Shown here piece after piece: positions 22,955 to 33,527 of a stretch of 64,000 nucleotides of DNA. How positions within the stretch are numbered: position 1 is the stretch's first letter; each line of letters starts with the position of its first letter. Made by a program: the position numbers and the translations under genes. Below the pieces are notes generated by a model that worked only from the letters and a program-made list of their open reading frames with translations, made no database searches and was not told where the DNA came from. This stretch comes from Lineus longissimus (Eukaryota; Nemertea; Pilidiophora; Heteronemertea; Lineidae): the NCBI RefSeq assembly GCF_910592395.1, contig NC_088318.1, forward strand, positions 8,866,349-8,930,348, in the 5' to 3' direction.

Positions 22955-24228
22955 GAGCAACGGCAGTTGCTCAGGAGTCTGACGGACCGCATGGAGGCTT
23001 CCAACCTCCATGACAGGTCCTCGACTCGCCCGACCGAGAGGCCGGTGGCTTTTGACTTGGGTCATCAGCCAATGGACTGTGAGTTCAGCGACTCACAGTC
23101 TTTTTCGGACTCTCAGGCTGATTACCCCTCCGGGGGCGAGGACTCCGCCATTGTCGCGGGTATGCGCGACTTGCGCGCTCTTGTTCGGCAATTCGTGCCG
23201 CAAGACACCTGTCCTCTCCCGACGGTCAACCCCGCCCTCAGTAAGGTGCCGTTCGACTTGTTCGGTGACGCCTCCGAGCAGGATTCGGATGCGGTCCCTG
23301 ACCGGGCTTTTCAAGAATTGCCCGCGTCTCCGGCCCTGATTAGAGCCTCCACATGGTTGGCTCTCAGGGATACAGCGCCTTCTTACGGGGGTCACCAGCG
23401 CGCCCTGGTCTCGACGCTCCCGTCTACGGGACCGGGTGCCTGGACTCAGGCTGGGAAGCGATTCACGACCGCTTCCCCTCCAAGCCTGTCCTATAGACCC
23501 GATTATTATCGGGTCTCACCGTCGGGAACCGACCCGGTTTCACTGTCGCCCCTCAAGGACGACATCCAACTTTCGGGTTTGGTACCCCCTAAAGTCCTCT
23601 CTTCTTCGGCCTTAAAGGATGCGAAGAAGACCCAGGCGGTGTTATCTTACGCTGACCTGACTCTATGTCCTCTTACCAGGTCTTAAGCCGCAGATGCCTC
23701 GGAGGAACAGCGCGTTCTCGCAATGTCCCTCCAGCAATCCTTGCAGCATGCCAGTGATCTGGCTGCTAAGCAGGCGGCTAACGGCGTGCTAAAACGCCGT
23801 GACCTGCTCATCGAGGGGTTGAGCACGGTCAGGTCCCAGTTTCTGCGGGGGGCATTAAGGACCGCTCCATTGAGTGCCCCTTTCTTGTTCCATGACTCCC
23901 TGCCTGACACCCTGGGTGCTCAGGCACAGTCGGATCGTCTGATGGAGTCAGTCTCGACTCCCCAGGCCGCCCCCCGTCCGTGTTCCTACGCACAGGCCGC
24001 GGGCAGGGGACTACAGGTGGGGTCTCGACGCCCCCGAGGTTCGTCGGCTCCTCGTGGGCCCTCGTCCTCGCGTGGCTCCTCCTCCTTTCGTCCCCAAGGG
24101 CAGGCAGAAGCTGCGGCTCCCTCTCGCCGCTCCAATAAGCGCCATCGCTCCTCAGGCAGGGGTGGGAGCGGCGGGCAGCCCAAGCGTCCCTTCCAAGAGA
24201 AGGGTCGCGGGGGCAAATGCAAGTGACT
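22955..24228 (+). pseudogene. DIRS gag-like ORF1, interrupted by a stop
   Basis: GC-rich coding DNA. A frame to 23686 contains a TEEQRQLL-type start region, a PSPSGTDPVSL-like linker and ends LTLCPLTRS. After an in-frame-region break it continues at 23723-24226 with EEQRVLAMS-like and LLQQASDLA-like segments, then a basic Arg/Ser/Gly-rich tail (GRGGSGGQPKRP). This organisation fits the structural ORF of DIRS elements; no zinc knuckle is visible. The original start is uncertain because no clear ATG lies upstream in this frame. Confidence 0.65.
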
Positions 24229-24254
24229 CTTTAGTCCTTCCTCCTGCGCCTCCA

Positions 24255-24510
24255 GGTGGCGCCCCCACAGTTGGTGTCGTGGGTGGCAGACTGCGACACT
24301 TCGCAGCCTTTTGGGACCGGTGGTGTCAAAAAGACTTCCCCTGGCCGGATATGCTCCGACACGGTGTCCGATTGGACTTTTCCCGTCCCCCCCTATGACG
24401 TCGACTCCCAGCCGTCACAACCAGACAGGCAGGGTGGTTGTTAAATTGGGACAAATCCGAGCTGGACACGGCTCAGGATTATGTCTTCGTGGGGGTGCGA
24501 TTTCGCACAC
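24255..24510 (+). pseudogene. DIRS reverse transcriptase N-terminal fragment with the catalytic core deleted
   Basis: The segment starts with VGGRLRHFAAFW and ends with GVRLDFSRPP, the N-terminal RT region of DIRS proteins. It then jumps through about 35 bases into LLNWDKSELDTAQDYVFVG, which normally lies after the YxDD palm. Several hundred bases including the catalytic Asp residues are therefore missing. The nested DNA transposon begins 4 bp after its last codons. Confidence 0.8.
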
Positions 24511-24514
24511 GAGA

Positions 24515-24565
24515 CATGTCGGTTCAAATCACCACAAATGTGTGTTTTAGTTTTCTAGGCCACAG
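24515..24565 (+). repeat. Left TIR of the RAG1-N-like transposon
   Basis: An imperfect match of ~45 bp to the complement of 38760-38803. The left copy carries about 6-9 extra bases between GGTTCA and TGTGTG. Confidence 0.85.
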
Positions 24566-25178
24566 CAGTGATAATCATCAGCGGAAACGGGGTCACTGTC
24601 ATCTCCTTGGCAATACCTTTGTTTCAAAATGGCGGCCATGAATAGAATAGTGTGAGGTCTGCCACTTCTAATGACTAACAAATGTCTGTCTCTAAGTGAA
24701 CTTTGTGTTTTCTTGTTTACTGCTTCCCGTATCACATATCTGATCATTAAGGTCAAATTCTTTTCTTGCTTCTCATTCCTAAAAGTGGTTTACACGTGGC
24801 ATGACTGTAGCATTGGATTATGTGTGGTTTCCTCATGAAAGTGGATAATCTAGCATCATATTTTGGGGAGTTCTCTGGTTCTGAGGCCAATTTTGTTTCT
24901 TTTATTCAATAAAGGATATCCTCAAATTTCGGAATATATCAGCATTAGTCTGTTAGGATTTGGATATTTCATGAATTCAAGGTTATTTTGAACACCCATT
25001 TAATTGTCAAAGTACCTGTGAGTAGATTTTTCACTACACTTGTAAATTTTGTGTCTTTTCCTTTTCTTTAAGCTTGATTTCATGTTGATATGTTTTCTTT
25101 TTGTTGTTTCATTGTTTGTAGCATGCATTATTTTGATATCATTGCATTGTAATATGTCATTTTAACCCCTTTTTCACC
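24566..25178 (+). other. 5' non-coding part of the RAG1-N-like transposon
   Basis: AT-rich DNA between the left TIR and the first Met of the transposase. It presumably carries the promoter; no specific element is recognisable. Confidence 0.4.
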
Positions 25179-28100
25179 ATGCACAATCAAATTACTCATG
25201 TGAACAATATTAATAGGGTGTGCAGAATATGTCTGAGACCAGCACAATCACCAAGTCAAGCTCAGAAAAGAAAGTCACCTCTTTTGTGCAATAACTATGT
25301 AGAAGGGATTTCTTCCACCTGGTGTTTAGATATTCGGTGTGACGTTGCAGGGCAACACCCAGATAAATTGTGCATGCTGTGCTATATCTTCATGAAGAAA
25401 TATTCACCAGATTCATCTGTAGTTGCAGAGCAGAGAGTTTTGGCTGCTGATAATGAGCGGTTATTCACTCCATTCCTTCCAACTGAGGAGTCATGTAAAG
25501 TCTGTGCCAAAGTTGCTATTTATAAAAGGGGTGGGTGTAATGCGAGAGAAAAAAAGAAAGCAGGGCGACCCAGTAAGAAGAAACTAGACTTTGTTCTAGA
25601 AGATGCAGCAGATGGGATTTTTCAGCATTTATTTCCAGCTCATGAACAATGTATTCCCCTGTTAGGTGAATATGAAATTGTCGGTTTATCAGAGGAATTA
25701 AGTTCTACTTTTATTTGCTGTGTGTGTTCGAACATATATCACCCCCAGTCAGTCATAACCCCATGCCAGCATGTATTTTGTTCATCTTGTGTAAGCGTTT
25801 TGTTTCGCAACGCAAGGCTCAATACAATCAGTTGCCCTGATTGTAAAAGTAAAATTAGTTTCTGTGATATTAAGTCGGTTCCTGAAAGGTTTAGGAAACA
25901 GGTATTGCACTTGAAAGTACAATATAAACTCTGTGGTGTTCAAAATAACCTGAATCATATTCAAAAACATGAGTGCAAGAAAACCCCTGAAAATGACAGC
26001 ATTCTTGGTTTTCCACAAATTTCTACTCCGCCATCCACTCCTGCACACATTCCCGAACCTGACATGCCAGACCCACAAGAACCTGACGTGCCAGAACCAC
26101 AAGCACAACCTGACATGCCAGAACCACACACTCCTGTCATGGCAGAACCACAACCCAGAATAGCATTCCTCCATGGACAAGCAAAGACTACTAGGTCCGG
26201 AGGAAGAACGCCTGTTGACTAGCCTTGTCCGCAGGAAACTCCAGTCATCTGCCAACAAGAAATTTCTAATGTGTAAAACTGGAGGCCAGGTATGTATAAT
26301 TCCTTTTTGTTCATGAAAATGTTATTTCAAATTTTCTCAAGTACCCAATTCAGTCTGTTGATTTGAAACTCTGCGAGTACCAGTAGTCAAAATACTATTT
26401 ACAAGTTGATTCATCCTGATTACAGCAGATGTGTTTTAACAAACACATCAAACCTCGCAAGCCAACTGACAAGGTATCTTCTCCTATAAAACGTTTGCGA
26501 TCAAGAGAGATTGAAAAAACACGCAAGTTCGTCAGTGGAGGGAAGTCTCTTCTGCAACTTGGAAGAGAGCTCCGTGTCAAGAACAAAATATCGAAGCAGC
26601 TAATACTAGACCATGCAGGACTTAAAGTCGCCAAATTGGAAAGACATCAGCAATTGGCAATGAAATCGACGGTTGGTCTTTCTTGGAGACAGTTAAGAAA
26701 GTTAAAAAAGTATGATCAGTTTATAATAGCATCGTTTTCCGAATTTCTGAAAGTTAGAGGTTGTTTAATATAAATATTGTTCAGAATACATCTTTCTTAT
26801 TTTATTCTCTACAGGTTTTTCAAAGCAATAGGGGTCAAATATGAAGGCGAAGGGGCGGCAAGAGATTTAAAGAAATCACTTGTAGGTGACAACATCCGTG
26901 CAGAGATGGTTTTTTTCCAAGTGAGAGATGACCATTCTTCCGACAGCATTGGTGGTTACACCCTAAGGAAGGCTCCATATGCATATGCAGTTAGCCTGGA
27001 AAACTTGGTCTGTGATCACGTGGATGCCCATCTTAAGTAAGTCCCAGCATAATTATCCGTTTCCCTGCAAATTGAAAGTTCCTCTTTTTGCCATTTAACT
27101 TCTCAATTTCGTCACACACTTTGGTACTTGTAACGGTAGTATGTCTATTTTGCAGGCTTGGTAATTTGAGGTGGCATGGAAACATGCCAAAAGATGAGAT
27201 TTGGTTAAAGATTGGCGGTGACAAGGGAGGGGACACAGTCAAGCTAGAGTTCCAAATAGCAAATGTGGAGAACCCAAATGCTGCTGCAAATACAATTGTA
27301 TATTGCTATTATGAAGGCAGCGACAGTTACACGAACTTGCAGATAGCCTTTGACAGGTTCAAGGAAGACGTAAAAAATCTGCGACTCTCTGCATGGAAGT
27401 AGGTCCTTATTTCGACTATATTTCTTTTTAATTTATATTATACCTTTACTAGTAGCACTCAGTTTTTACCCAAGCTCCCTCCGTTTCGGGCAAAATCTGG
27501 CATGTTTTTTGATAGTATACTTTTTTACTTTCAGCGACAAGGAAATCAGAATGTTCCTTTTTGGCGACTACGAGTTTTTAACTAAGGTTTACGGGCTAAG
27601 CGGAGCATCTGGTAAGCAAAACAATATGTTGTATTTTCTACATTGTATGCTGTCAAAACACTTATATATTTCTTTATTATGTATCATATGAAACAATCAG
27701 AAGTTGCCAATCTGATTTTTAGGTCGTCATCCCTGCCTTTGGTGTGAAGTGTCCAGTCAGGAGATGCAAACTCCGTTGGGTGCAAGAGGACATGCAGCAA
27801 AACGATCAAAGCACACATTAACTCGTGATCACCGTCGATTCTTGAATGAAGGAAAGGGGATGATAAAAGATGCCAAAAACTACAACAATGTCATCAATGA
27901 AAAACTAATTGGTATTCGTTTAAACCAGGTAAGGGATCAGTTTCACTTCAATGACTTGAAACAAATGCTTAACACATTTAATTTCATAAAACAACTTTAT
28001 TATTGGTTATTCATTTTATTCATTGGGTGCAAGAGGACATGCAGCAAAACGATCAAAGCACACATTAACTCGTGATCACCGTCGATTCTTGAATGAAGGA

Positions 28101-29576
28101 AAGGGGATGATAAAAGATGCCAAAAACTACAACAATGTCATCAATGAAAAACTAATTGGTATTCGTTTAAACCAGGTAAGGGATCAGTTTCACTTCAATG
28201 ACTTGAAACAAATGCTTAACACATTTAATTTCATAAAACAACTTTATTATTGGTTATTCATTTTACCTGCAAGCATTTTGTTCTATTTTAGGTGTGTGTC
28301 CCCTACCTCCACATTCTGCTGGGTGTTGTTAAGAAGCACCATGAAATGCTAGAAGAGGAATGCCACACCCTCGATCTGCTAATTGCAGAAGACCAGGCCA
28401 GGCATGGTGGTCTTACCAATGAGGAAGGCCTTTATGCCACCTATGTTGAGAGCGTAAGGCGCTTACAGAAATTAGAAAGCAGAATCAGCCGGAAGAAAGC
28501 TGTTCTTGAACAGTATGATGAGAATACCACAATAGGACAGCTTGCTCAGCAAACTGGAGACAAAAGATCATTAGAAAAAAGAATAGAAAAGCTTGTGAGT
28601 ATACAAACAGTTTTATTGTTAGTTCATTGAGAAACAGTACCAGGTTGGGTGTATTCAATAACAATTTCCAATATATTTTCACCATGTACCGGCATCTTTT
28701 TTTCAGGAAAAAGAAAAGACAGACTTGCAAAAAACTGCTGTGTTACATAAAGGAACAGGGAAGGTGGCATCAGAGCTGGATGTCGTGCTGAACCGACACA
28801 ATATCTGCAGACAAGTCTATCGTGGGAAAAGCTTCATTGGAAATCACTGCGCACATTGCCTCAAGGTAAGCCCATCACACTATCAAATGGATTTAAATTT
28901 CTTACACTCCTTAATATAACCTAAATGGTACAGTAATTAATATTATTCTTTCATTTCTTTTAGCCTGTAGTCTTTGAAGATCTAGGAACAAGTCTTATGG
29001 AAAAAACAGCAGAACCAAGTGGTGACGCTGACATTAACCGAAAGGCTGAAGTTATTGCTGAAAAATTCAACACCCTGAATTCCTTGCTTTCTGAAGTTCA
29101 TGAGAAGGTTGGCCACGCCAAGCCAGTCCCTGAAGACGAGATACAGATGATCGGTAAATACTTACATCATTTTGATGAGTCAGTTAATTTACTGTGTTTG
29201 ATATTCATTGAATCATTGCGATTTTGATTTCAGTATAGATTATAACATTCATAAGAATAAAACCTTGTTTTTTTCAGAAGTGTGCATTCAGAAATATCTG
29301 AATTTCTGTCGAAGACGACTCAAAGGAAGAATCTTCCCAAAGCTTCATTTTCTTGAATACCATGTTGTTGCATGGATAAAGTTATGGGGCTTTGGTATGG
29401 GTCTGATGGGGGAACAAGGCGGCGAGTCAATCCATGCAGAAATTAACAGAATTCAGAGGATTAACTGTGCAGTTTCGAACAAACTTCAAAAGTATGCTTC
29501 TATCCTAAAAGAGCACCATAGTCGCAACCATCCAGAACTGAAGAAGAAGGGAGCCGAGGTGTGTGGATCAAATCAG
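25179..29576 (+). CDS. Transposase: RAG1-like zinc-finger N-terminus fused to a DDE core, ten exons
   Basis: Exons: 25179-26289, 26426-26709, 26815-27036, 27156-27398, 27535-27611, 27723-27928, 28292-28594, 28707-28865, 28964-29153, 29278-29576 plus 37803-37850. All introns are GT-AG with matching phases. Residues 15-68 hold CRIC and CMLC pairs, 106-109 CKVC, 125-135 an AT-hook-like AGRPSKKK, 180-222 a RING (CVCS, CQHVFCSSC, CPDC), 252-266 a C2H2-like finger. This order matches the RAG1 N-terminus. A Pro/Glu-rich linker follows, with a frame change near 26164-26188. The core has WLKIGGDKGG (first Asp), MFLFGDYEFL (second Asp) directly followed by CLWC, PYLHILLG, GKSFIGNH and GLMGEQGGESIHAEIN (Glu). 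Predicted length is about 1,045 residues. The role is cut-and-paste transposition. The start Met is the first in frame; an earlier exon is possible. Confidence 0.85.
27776..28266 (+). repeat. 247 bp tandem duplication across an exon-intron border
   Basis: Copy 1 (27776-28022) covers most of transposase exon 6, its donor site at 27929 and the first intron part. Copy 2 (28023-28266) repeats it essentially without change, including the donor at 28176. Copy 2 lacks its own consensus acceptor, so splicing from the first donor to 28292 would still give a normal message. The near identity indicates a recent event. Confidence 0.95.
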
Positions 29577-30444
29577 TGTACCATAGCTACATGAAAAAAA
29601 CACTACTAAATTACCAGAAGAAACACAAACCCTGAAGCTGTTTTACACAAATACACAAACACACTTTATTCACAATAACAGGAACAAGCCAGGTAAACAT
29701 AAACATATTATAAGTGTCAACACCACCAGAGCTCATTGAATGCTAGGAGAAGTTCGCTCCGTCTGTAACTGAAGACACATCCGCCAGTAGAAACACAGTC
29801 ATGTACATGTAGAGATGACGTCACGAAAAAGAACAGGATGAGTGCAAGTCCGGTAACGGAAGTGAGTGACAAAGAGAAGTCACGGTTTACGAAGGCCTTG
29901 AATGACAAACAGGAAGTACACATCCAACAGGAAGTACATATATCTAACAGGAAGTACGACAACACGTACACGTACACGTAAACGTAAAGTGCCCCTCCTT
30001 GCGGCCGCCACAGAGACTTGTTTTAAACGACTTTACGAAATAGCTGTATCACATGTGCACGAGTCTATGTCGGTCTGTGCCAATACATAGTTTGAAATAT
30101 CCCTCGAGACACACAGCCCGACACACAGTTAGAAAAGCATTCTTTCCATTTATAGGCTTGGAAAGAATTAATCACAAACGTCGAACCTTGGAGTAAATTG
30201 TCCAAGAAGGAGAAACAGGAGCAAACGTTCTTCTGGTCTCCACACCACAGAGCTCTGCACACGAATGGCCGAGTGTAGAAAACTAATAAAATGAACCTAT
30301 GCACTTACGTAAGAAGGTAAGTGCATAGGCCTAAAATAAACTGTGTTTGTAAACAAGTCTCTTGATGGCGTCCACCACAAGCCAGCACCATACATGTTGT
30401 AATAAAATAATTAACTCAGGTCCTATTTGACCAACAACCGAACA
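29577..30444 (-). repeat. 3' LTR of BEL/Pao element
   Basis: 868 bp and apparently identical to 36930-37797, which dates the insertion as young. It begins next to the purine tract at 30445-30456. Confidence 0.97.
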
Positions 30445-30456
30445 TCCTCCCCTCTG
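30445..30456 (-). promoter_or_regulatory. Polypurine tract of BEL/Pao element
   Basis: CAGAGGGGAGGA on the minus strand, immediately before the 3' LTR. This is the usual site of plus-strand priming. Confidence 0.85.
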
Positions 30457-30656
30457 AAAATCGAATTAACCCAAGTATAAAGATTTTTACTACAAACTAA
30501 AAACAAAATCTCTCTGTTGCTTGCGCGCGCTACGCTTGTAGCATTTTACTATATGAATCGTTTGAACAAAGTATACTAGTAGTGCAAACATTATCATCGG
30601 AAATTGCAATGACTTCATCATGTCCTAATCTATAAGTAATAATCGTACGCGATAAT

Positions 30657-32528
30657 CTACTGATTATCTACTGGTTCAAGTAACCTTAACTTCTGTACTG
30701 GTCGCCGTCTCAGACCAGCAGCTGTCCTCACTGTCACGGACCTCACTAAGTTGTCCCTGCCTGGGTGCAACTCTTCCACTTTGGCCAACGTCCAGTCTCC
30801 CTTTCGCATCCCTTCTTCTGCCAAAAATACAACGTCCCCAACTTGAAGGTTGTCCCTTACATCGGTCCACTTCCGCATCTGCTGGAGTTGGAGAAGGTAC
30901 TCTGTTGTCCATCTGTTCCAAAATTGCTTCATAAGAGACTGTTGGTACCGCCAACGCTTGCCAAGTGTGGTCTGTGCTGTAACCTTGTCAACCTCCGGAA
31001 GAGACTGGGGGGTTCGTCCTATGGCAAGGTGCCCCGGAGTGAGGGGCAACCAATCCTCTGTATCACTCGACACCATGGTCAATGGACGCGAGTTCACCAT
31101 TGCCTCTACTTCCGTTAAAACAGTCATCAGCTCAATCTGGGTGAGCTTCGATTTCCCGAGAACCTTCTTCAATGGTCTCTTTACCGATCCAACCATTCTC
31201 TCGTAAAACCCACCGTGCCATGGAGCACGTTCAGTGATGAACTTCCAGCGTATGCCCTCTTGTTCTAACTTGTCTCTAACATCATCCTGCTTCTTGAAAA
31301 TCTTCTGGACTATGTCTGAAGCCTTCTTAAAAGTTTTAGCGTTGTCCGACAGCATCATCCGACATCGTCCTCTTCGGCTCATCATTCTCCGCAAGGCCAA
31401 CATAAACTGCTCAGTAGTCAGTGTTTCGACAAGCTCAAGGTGTATGGCCCTAGTCACCATACAGGAAAACAGACAAATGTACACTTTGCTTGTTGATTCA
31501 CCTCCAACTGTGACCCTCACGAAGAGTGGCCCAGCAAAATCGACACCGACATTAGTGAATGCTGGTGCGATTGATATACGCTCCTCTGGCAAAGGTGCCA
31601 TTCGTTGGTCGATCTTGAGAGGTTCTCGACAGGTTTTGCACGTATTGAGTATCCGCCGCACCTCTTGTTTCCCATGGACAATCCAATATCTGTTTCGTAG
31701 ACTTGCTAGAGTCTGAGCCGCTCCAGGATGCAAGGTAATCTTATGGTAATGCATCACAATCATCTTCACGAACGAATTGTGAGTCGGAAGAACGATTGGG
31801 TGCTTCACTTCTTCTGGCAGCGGGGCATAGTTGAGGCGACCACCTACGCGGATAACTTGTGATCGCTTATCCCAATATGGGTTCAATTGGACGATGACAC
31901 TTGTCTTCTCTACACTCTCTCCAGCTTTAAGCTTCTGTATCTCCTTCTGGAAATGCTTCTCTTGGGCCCATTGTATCCAATGAAGTTCTTCCTTCCTCCT
32001 CTCACTCAATCGATCACTCCCCTCATCTGGGACAGTGTCTACATCTTTGTTTGCTTTGTATCTTCGGTATAGTGTGATCCAACTCCTCAATCTCATCATG
32101 ACTCTGATGAATTTCTCATAGTCTGAAAATTTCTCCACATATTGTTCTACCTCGGAGTCCTTGAGTCTTTGACTGGGCAAAACCGCCAACGAGGTACTTG
32201 TTGTCTTCTTCTTCTCGTTAGCCTTCTCGGCTTCATTAGAGACCACAATTGTTGGGGGCCACTCCGTTTCCTTTTGCCTCAGAAACAGTGGTCCATCCCA
32301 CCACAGTGCGGAGTCGACCACTGCTCTCGCTGTGACACCTCGTGAGCATAGGTCCGCAGGATTAAGTTTGCCGGGCACGTATCTCCAATTCAGTGGTCTA
32401 ACAAGCTGTTGAATCTCTGACACCCGATTAGCAACGAAAACTTGCCATGTATACGCTGGCTTTGAAATCCAGTGCAACACGACCTGAGAGTCAGTCCAAC
32501 AGGTTGTCTTCTCTATTAGCAGCTTGAG
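30657..32528 (-). CDS. BEL/Pao RNase H end and integrase
   Basis: Same frame as the two preceding parts. It starts with the last RNase H segment (TDSQVVLHWI, YVPGKLNPADLCSRG). A His/Cys zinc-binding region (HPGAAQTL to CKTC) comes next. The integrase core has VGVDFAGPL (Asp), LSDNAKTF (Asp) and GGFYERMVG (Glu). A C-terminal DUF5641-like region (GDVVFLAEEGMRKGDW) follows and the frame stops at 30657. The enzyme would insert the DNA copy. All catalytic residues are present, so only the two upstream stops mark this copy as possibly defective. Confidence 0.92.
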   Translation of the reverse strand, partial: LKLLIEKTTCWTDSQVVLHWISKPAYTWQVFVANRVSEIQQLVRPLNWRYVPGKLNPADLCSRGVTARAVVDSALWWDGPLFLRQKETEWPPTIVVSNEAEKANEKKKTTSTSLAVLPSQRLKDSEVEQYVEKFSDYEKFIRVMMRLRSWITLYRRYKANKDVDTVPDEGSDRLSERRKEELHWIQWAQEKHFQKEIQKLKAGESVEKTSVIVQLNPYWDKRSQVIRVGGRLNYAPLPEEVKHPIVLPTHNSFVKMIVMHYHKITLHPGAAQTLASLRNRYWIVHGKQEVRRILNTCKTCREPLKIDQRMAPLPEERISIAPAFTNVGVDFAGPLFVRVTVGGESTSKVYICLFSCMVTRAIHLELVETLTTEQFMLALRRMMSRRGRCRMMLSDNAKTFKKASDIVQKIFKKQDDVRDKLEQEGIRWKFITERAPWHGGFYERMVGSVKRPLKKVLGKSKLTQIELMTVLTEVEAMVNSRPLTMVSSDTEDWLPLTPGHLAIGRTPQSLPEVDKVTAQTTLGKRWRYQQSLMKQFWNRWTTEYLLQLQQMRKWTDVRDNLQVGDVVFLAEEGMRKGDWTLAKVEELHPGRDNLVRSVTVRTAAGLRRRPVQKLRLLEPVDNQ

Positions 32529-33527
32529 TTAATTTCTGACGTATGTCACCAGTCTAGCATTGATGAGCGCGGCAATGAGTTCCAGCTCAGGAATGCTACG
32601 TCTCTTCCCAATAGGAGACAGACGAGTCTTTGAAAAGAGCAGTGTAGAATACTTCCTTCCAGATGGTCTATCTTCAGCCAAGAGATAGATTGCACTGCCG
32701 TAGGAAGCTTCGCACGCATCGCCAAAACCATGGAGGGAGTAAATTGGATTCTGGAAATCTTCAGGTTTGAGGCATCGAGGAACTTTGATTTCATCGAGGA
32801 TCTCAACTTGTTCCTTCCAAGTCCTCCATTCATGATCTAGCTCCTCGGGTAAAGGGTCGTCCCATGTCCCTTGTGTCAGCCATGTTCTCTGGAAAATCTG
32901 TTTTGCCTTTATGGTGAACGGAGAAAGCATTCCTAACGGATCGTATACTCTGTGTAACTGCTGTAGAACAGAACGACGAGTCTCCACCGGCCTATCGTCC
33001 ATTCTCTCAAGGAAGGAAAACATGAGGACATCTTCACGTGGTGAGTATTTCACGCCCAGCGTCTTTGTGCTTTCCTCGGCAAATGTTGCAACCTTGTGAA
33101 ATGAAGCTAAGTCTCTCTCTTCTAAATGAGATAGCGCCTCTGGCTTGTTCGAAATAAATTTTCGCAAAGAAAACCCTCCGTCATACAAAACAGTCTTCAA
33201 ATCAGTTGTTAAAGTTGCCGCGTCTTCTACTAATTCCTCACCAGTAAGAACATCATCAACGAAGATGTTGTCTTCGATCTCAGCGACAGCTTTTGGATAT
33301 GATTCCTTCTTTGTCTTCACGTGGTCAAGAATCGTCTGTATACTTGAGATTGGTGATGAAGTGAGACCAAAAGTCACCGTTGTTAAACGATAAACCTCCG
33401 GTTCCTTGGACTTGTCCAAACCTCTCCATAAGAACCTCTGAGAATCCTGATCCTCTTTTCTCATTTTAACTTGAAGGAACATCTTCTCGATGTCAGCCAC
33501 TAATGCCACTCTGTGGCGTCTAAATCG
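32529..33527 (-). CDS. BEL/Pao reverse transcriptase central part
   Basis: The frame is continuous with the Gag-protease frame after the TAG. It contains ALVADIEKMFLQV, the TFGLTSSP region and the catalytic NIFVDD motif, followed by the thumb-like PLGMLSPF segment and the start of RNase H-like sequence (FGDACEASYGSAIY). It ends at a second in-frame stop, TAA at 32529-32531. Without readthrough or an internal start this part would not be translated; a Met codon follows the first stop only in the form of alternative starts. Confidence 0.9.
   Translation of the reverse strand, partial: RFRRHRVALVADIEKMFLQVKMRKEDQDSQRFLWRGLDKSKEPEVYRLTTVTFGLTSSPISSIQTILDHVKTKKESYPKAVAEIEDNIFVDDVLTGEELVEDAATLTTDLKTVLYDGGFSLRKFISNKPEALSHLEERDLASFHKVATFAEESTKTLGVKYSPREDVLMFSFLERMDDRPVETRRSVLQQLHRVYDPLGMLSPFTIKAKQIFQRTWLTQGTWDDPLPEELDHEWRTWKEQVEILDEIKVPRCLKPEDFQNPIYSLHGFGDACEASYGSAIYLLAEDRPSGRKYSTLLFSKTRLSPIGKRRSIPELELIAALINARLVTYVRN

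Noticed and set aside
24515-24520. ATGTC as a 5 bp target duplication of the same transposon
   Set aside because: Rejoining at ATGTC also keeps a frame, but it leaves the ends unmatched; GAGA gives matching CAYGKCGGTTCA ends and the expected DIRS sequence.
29717-30304. Three open frames repeated identically at 37070-37657
   Set aside because: They lie wholly inside the two BEL/Pao LTRs and are duplicated with them.
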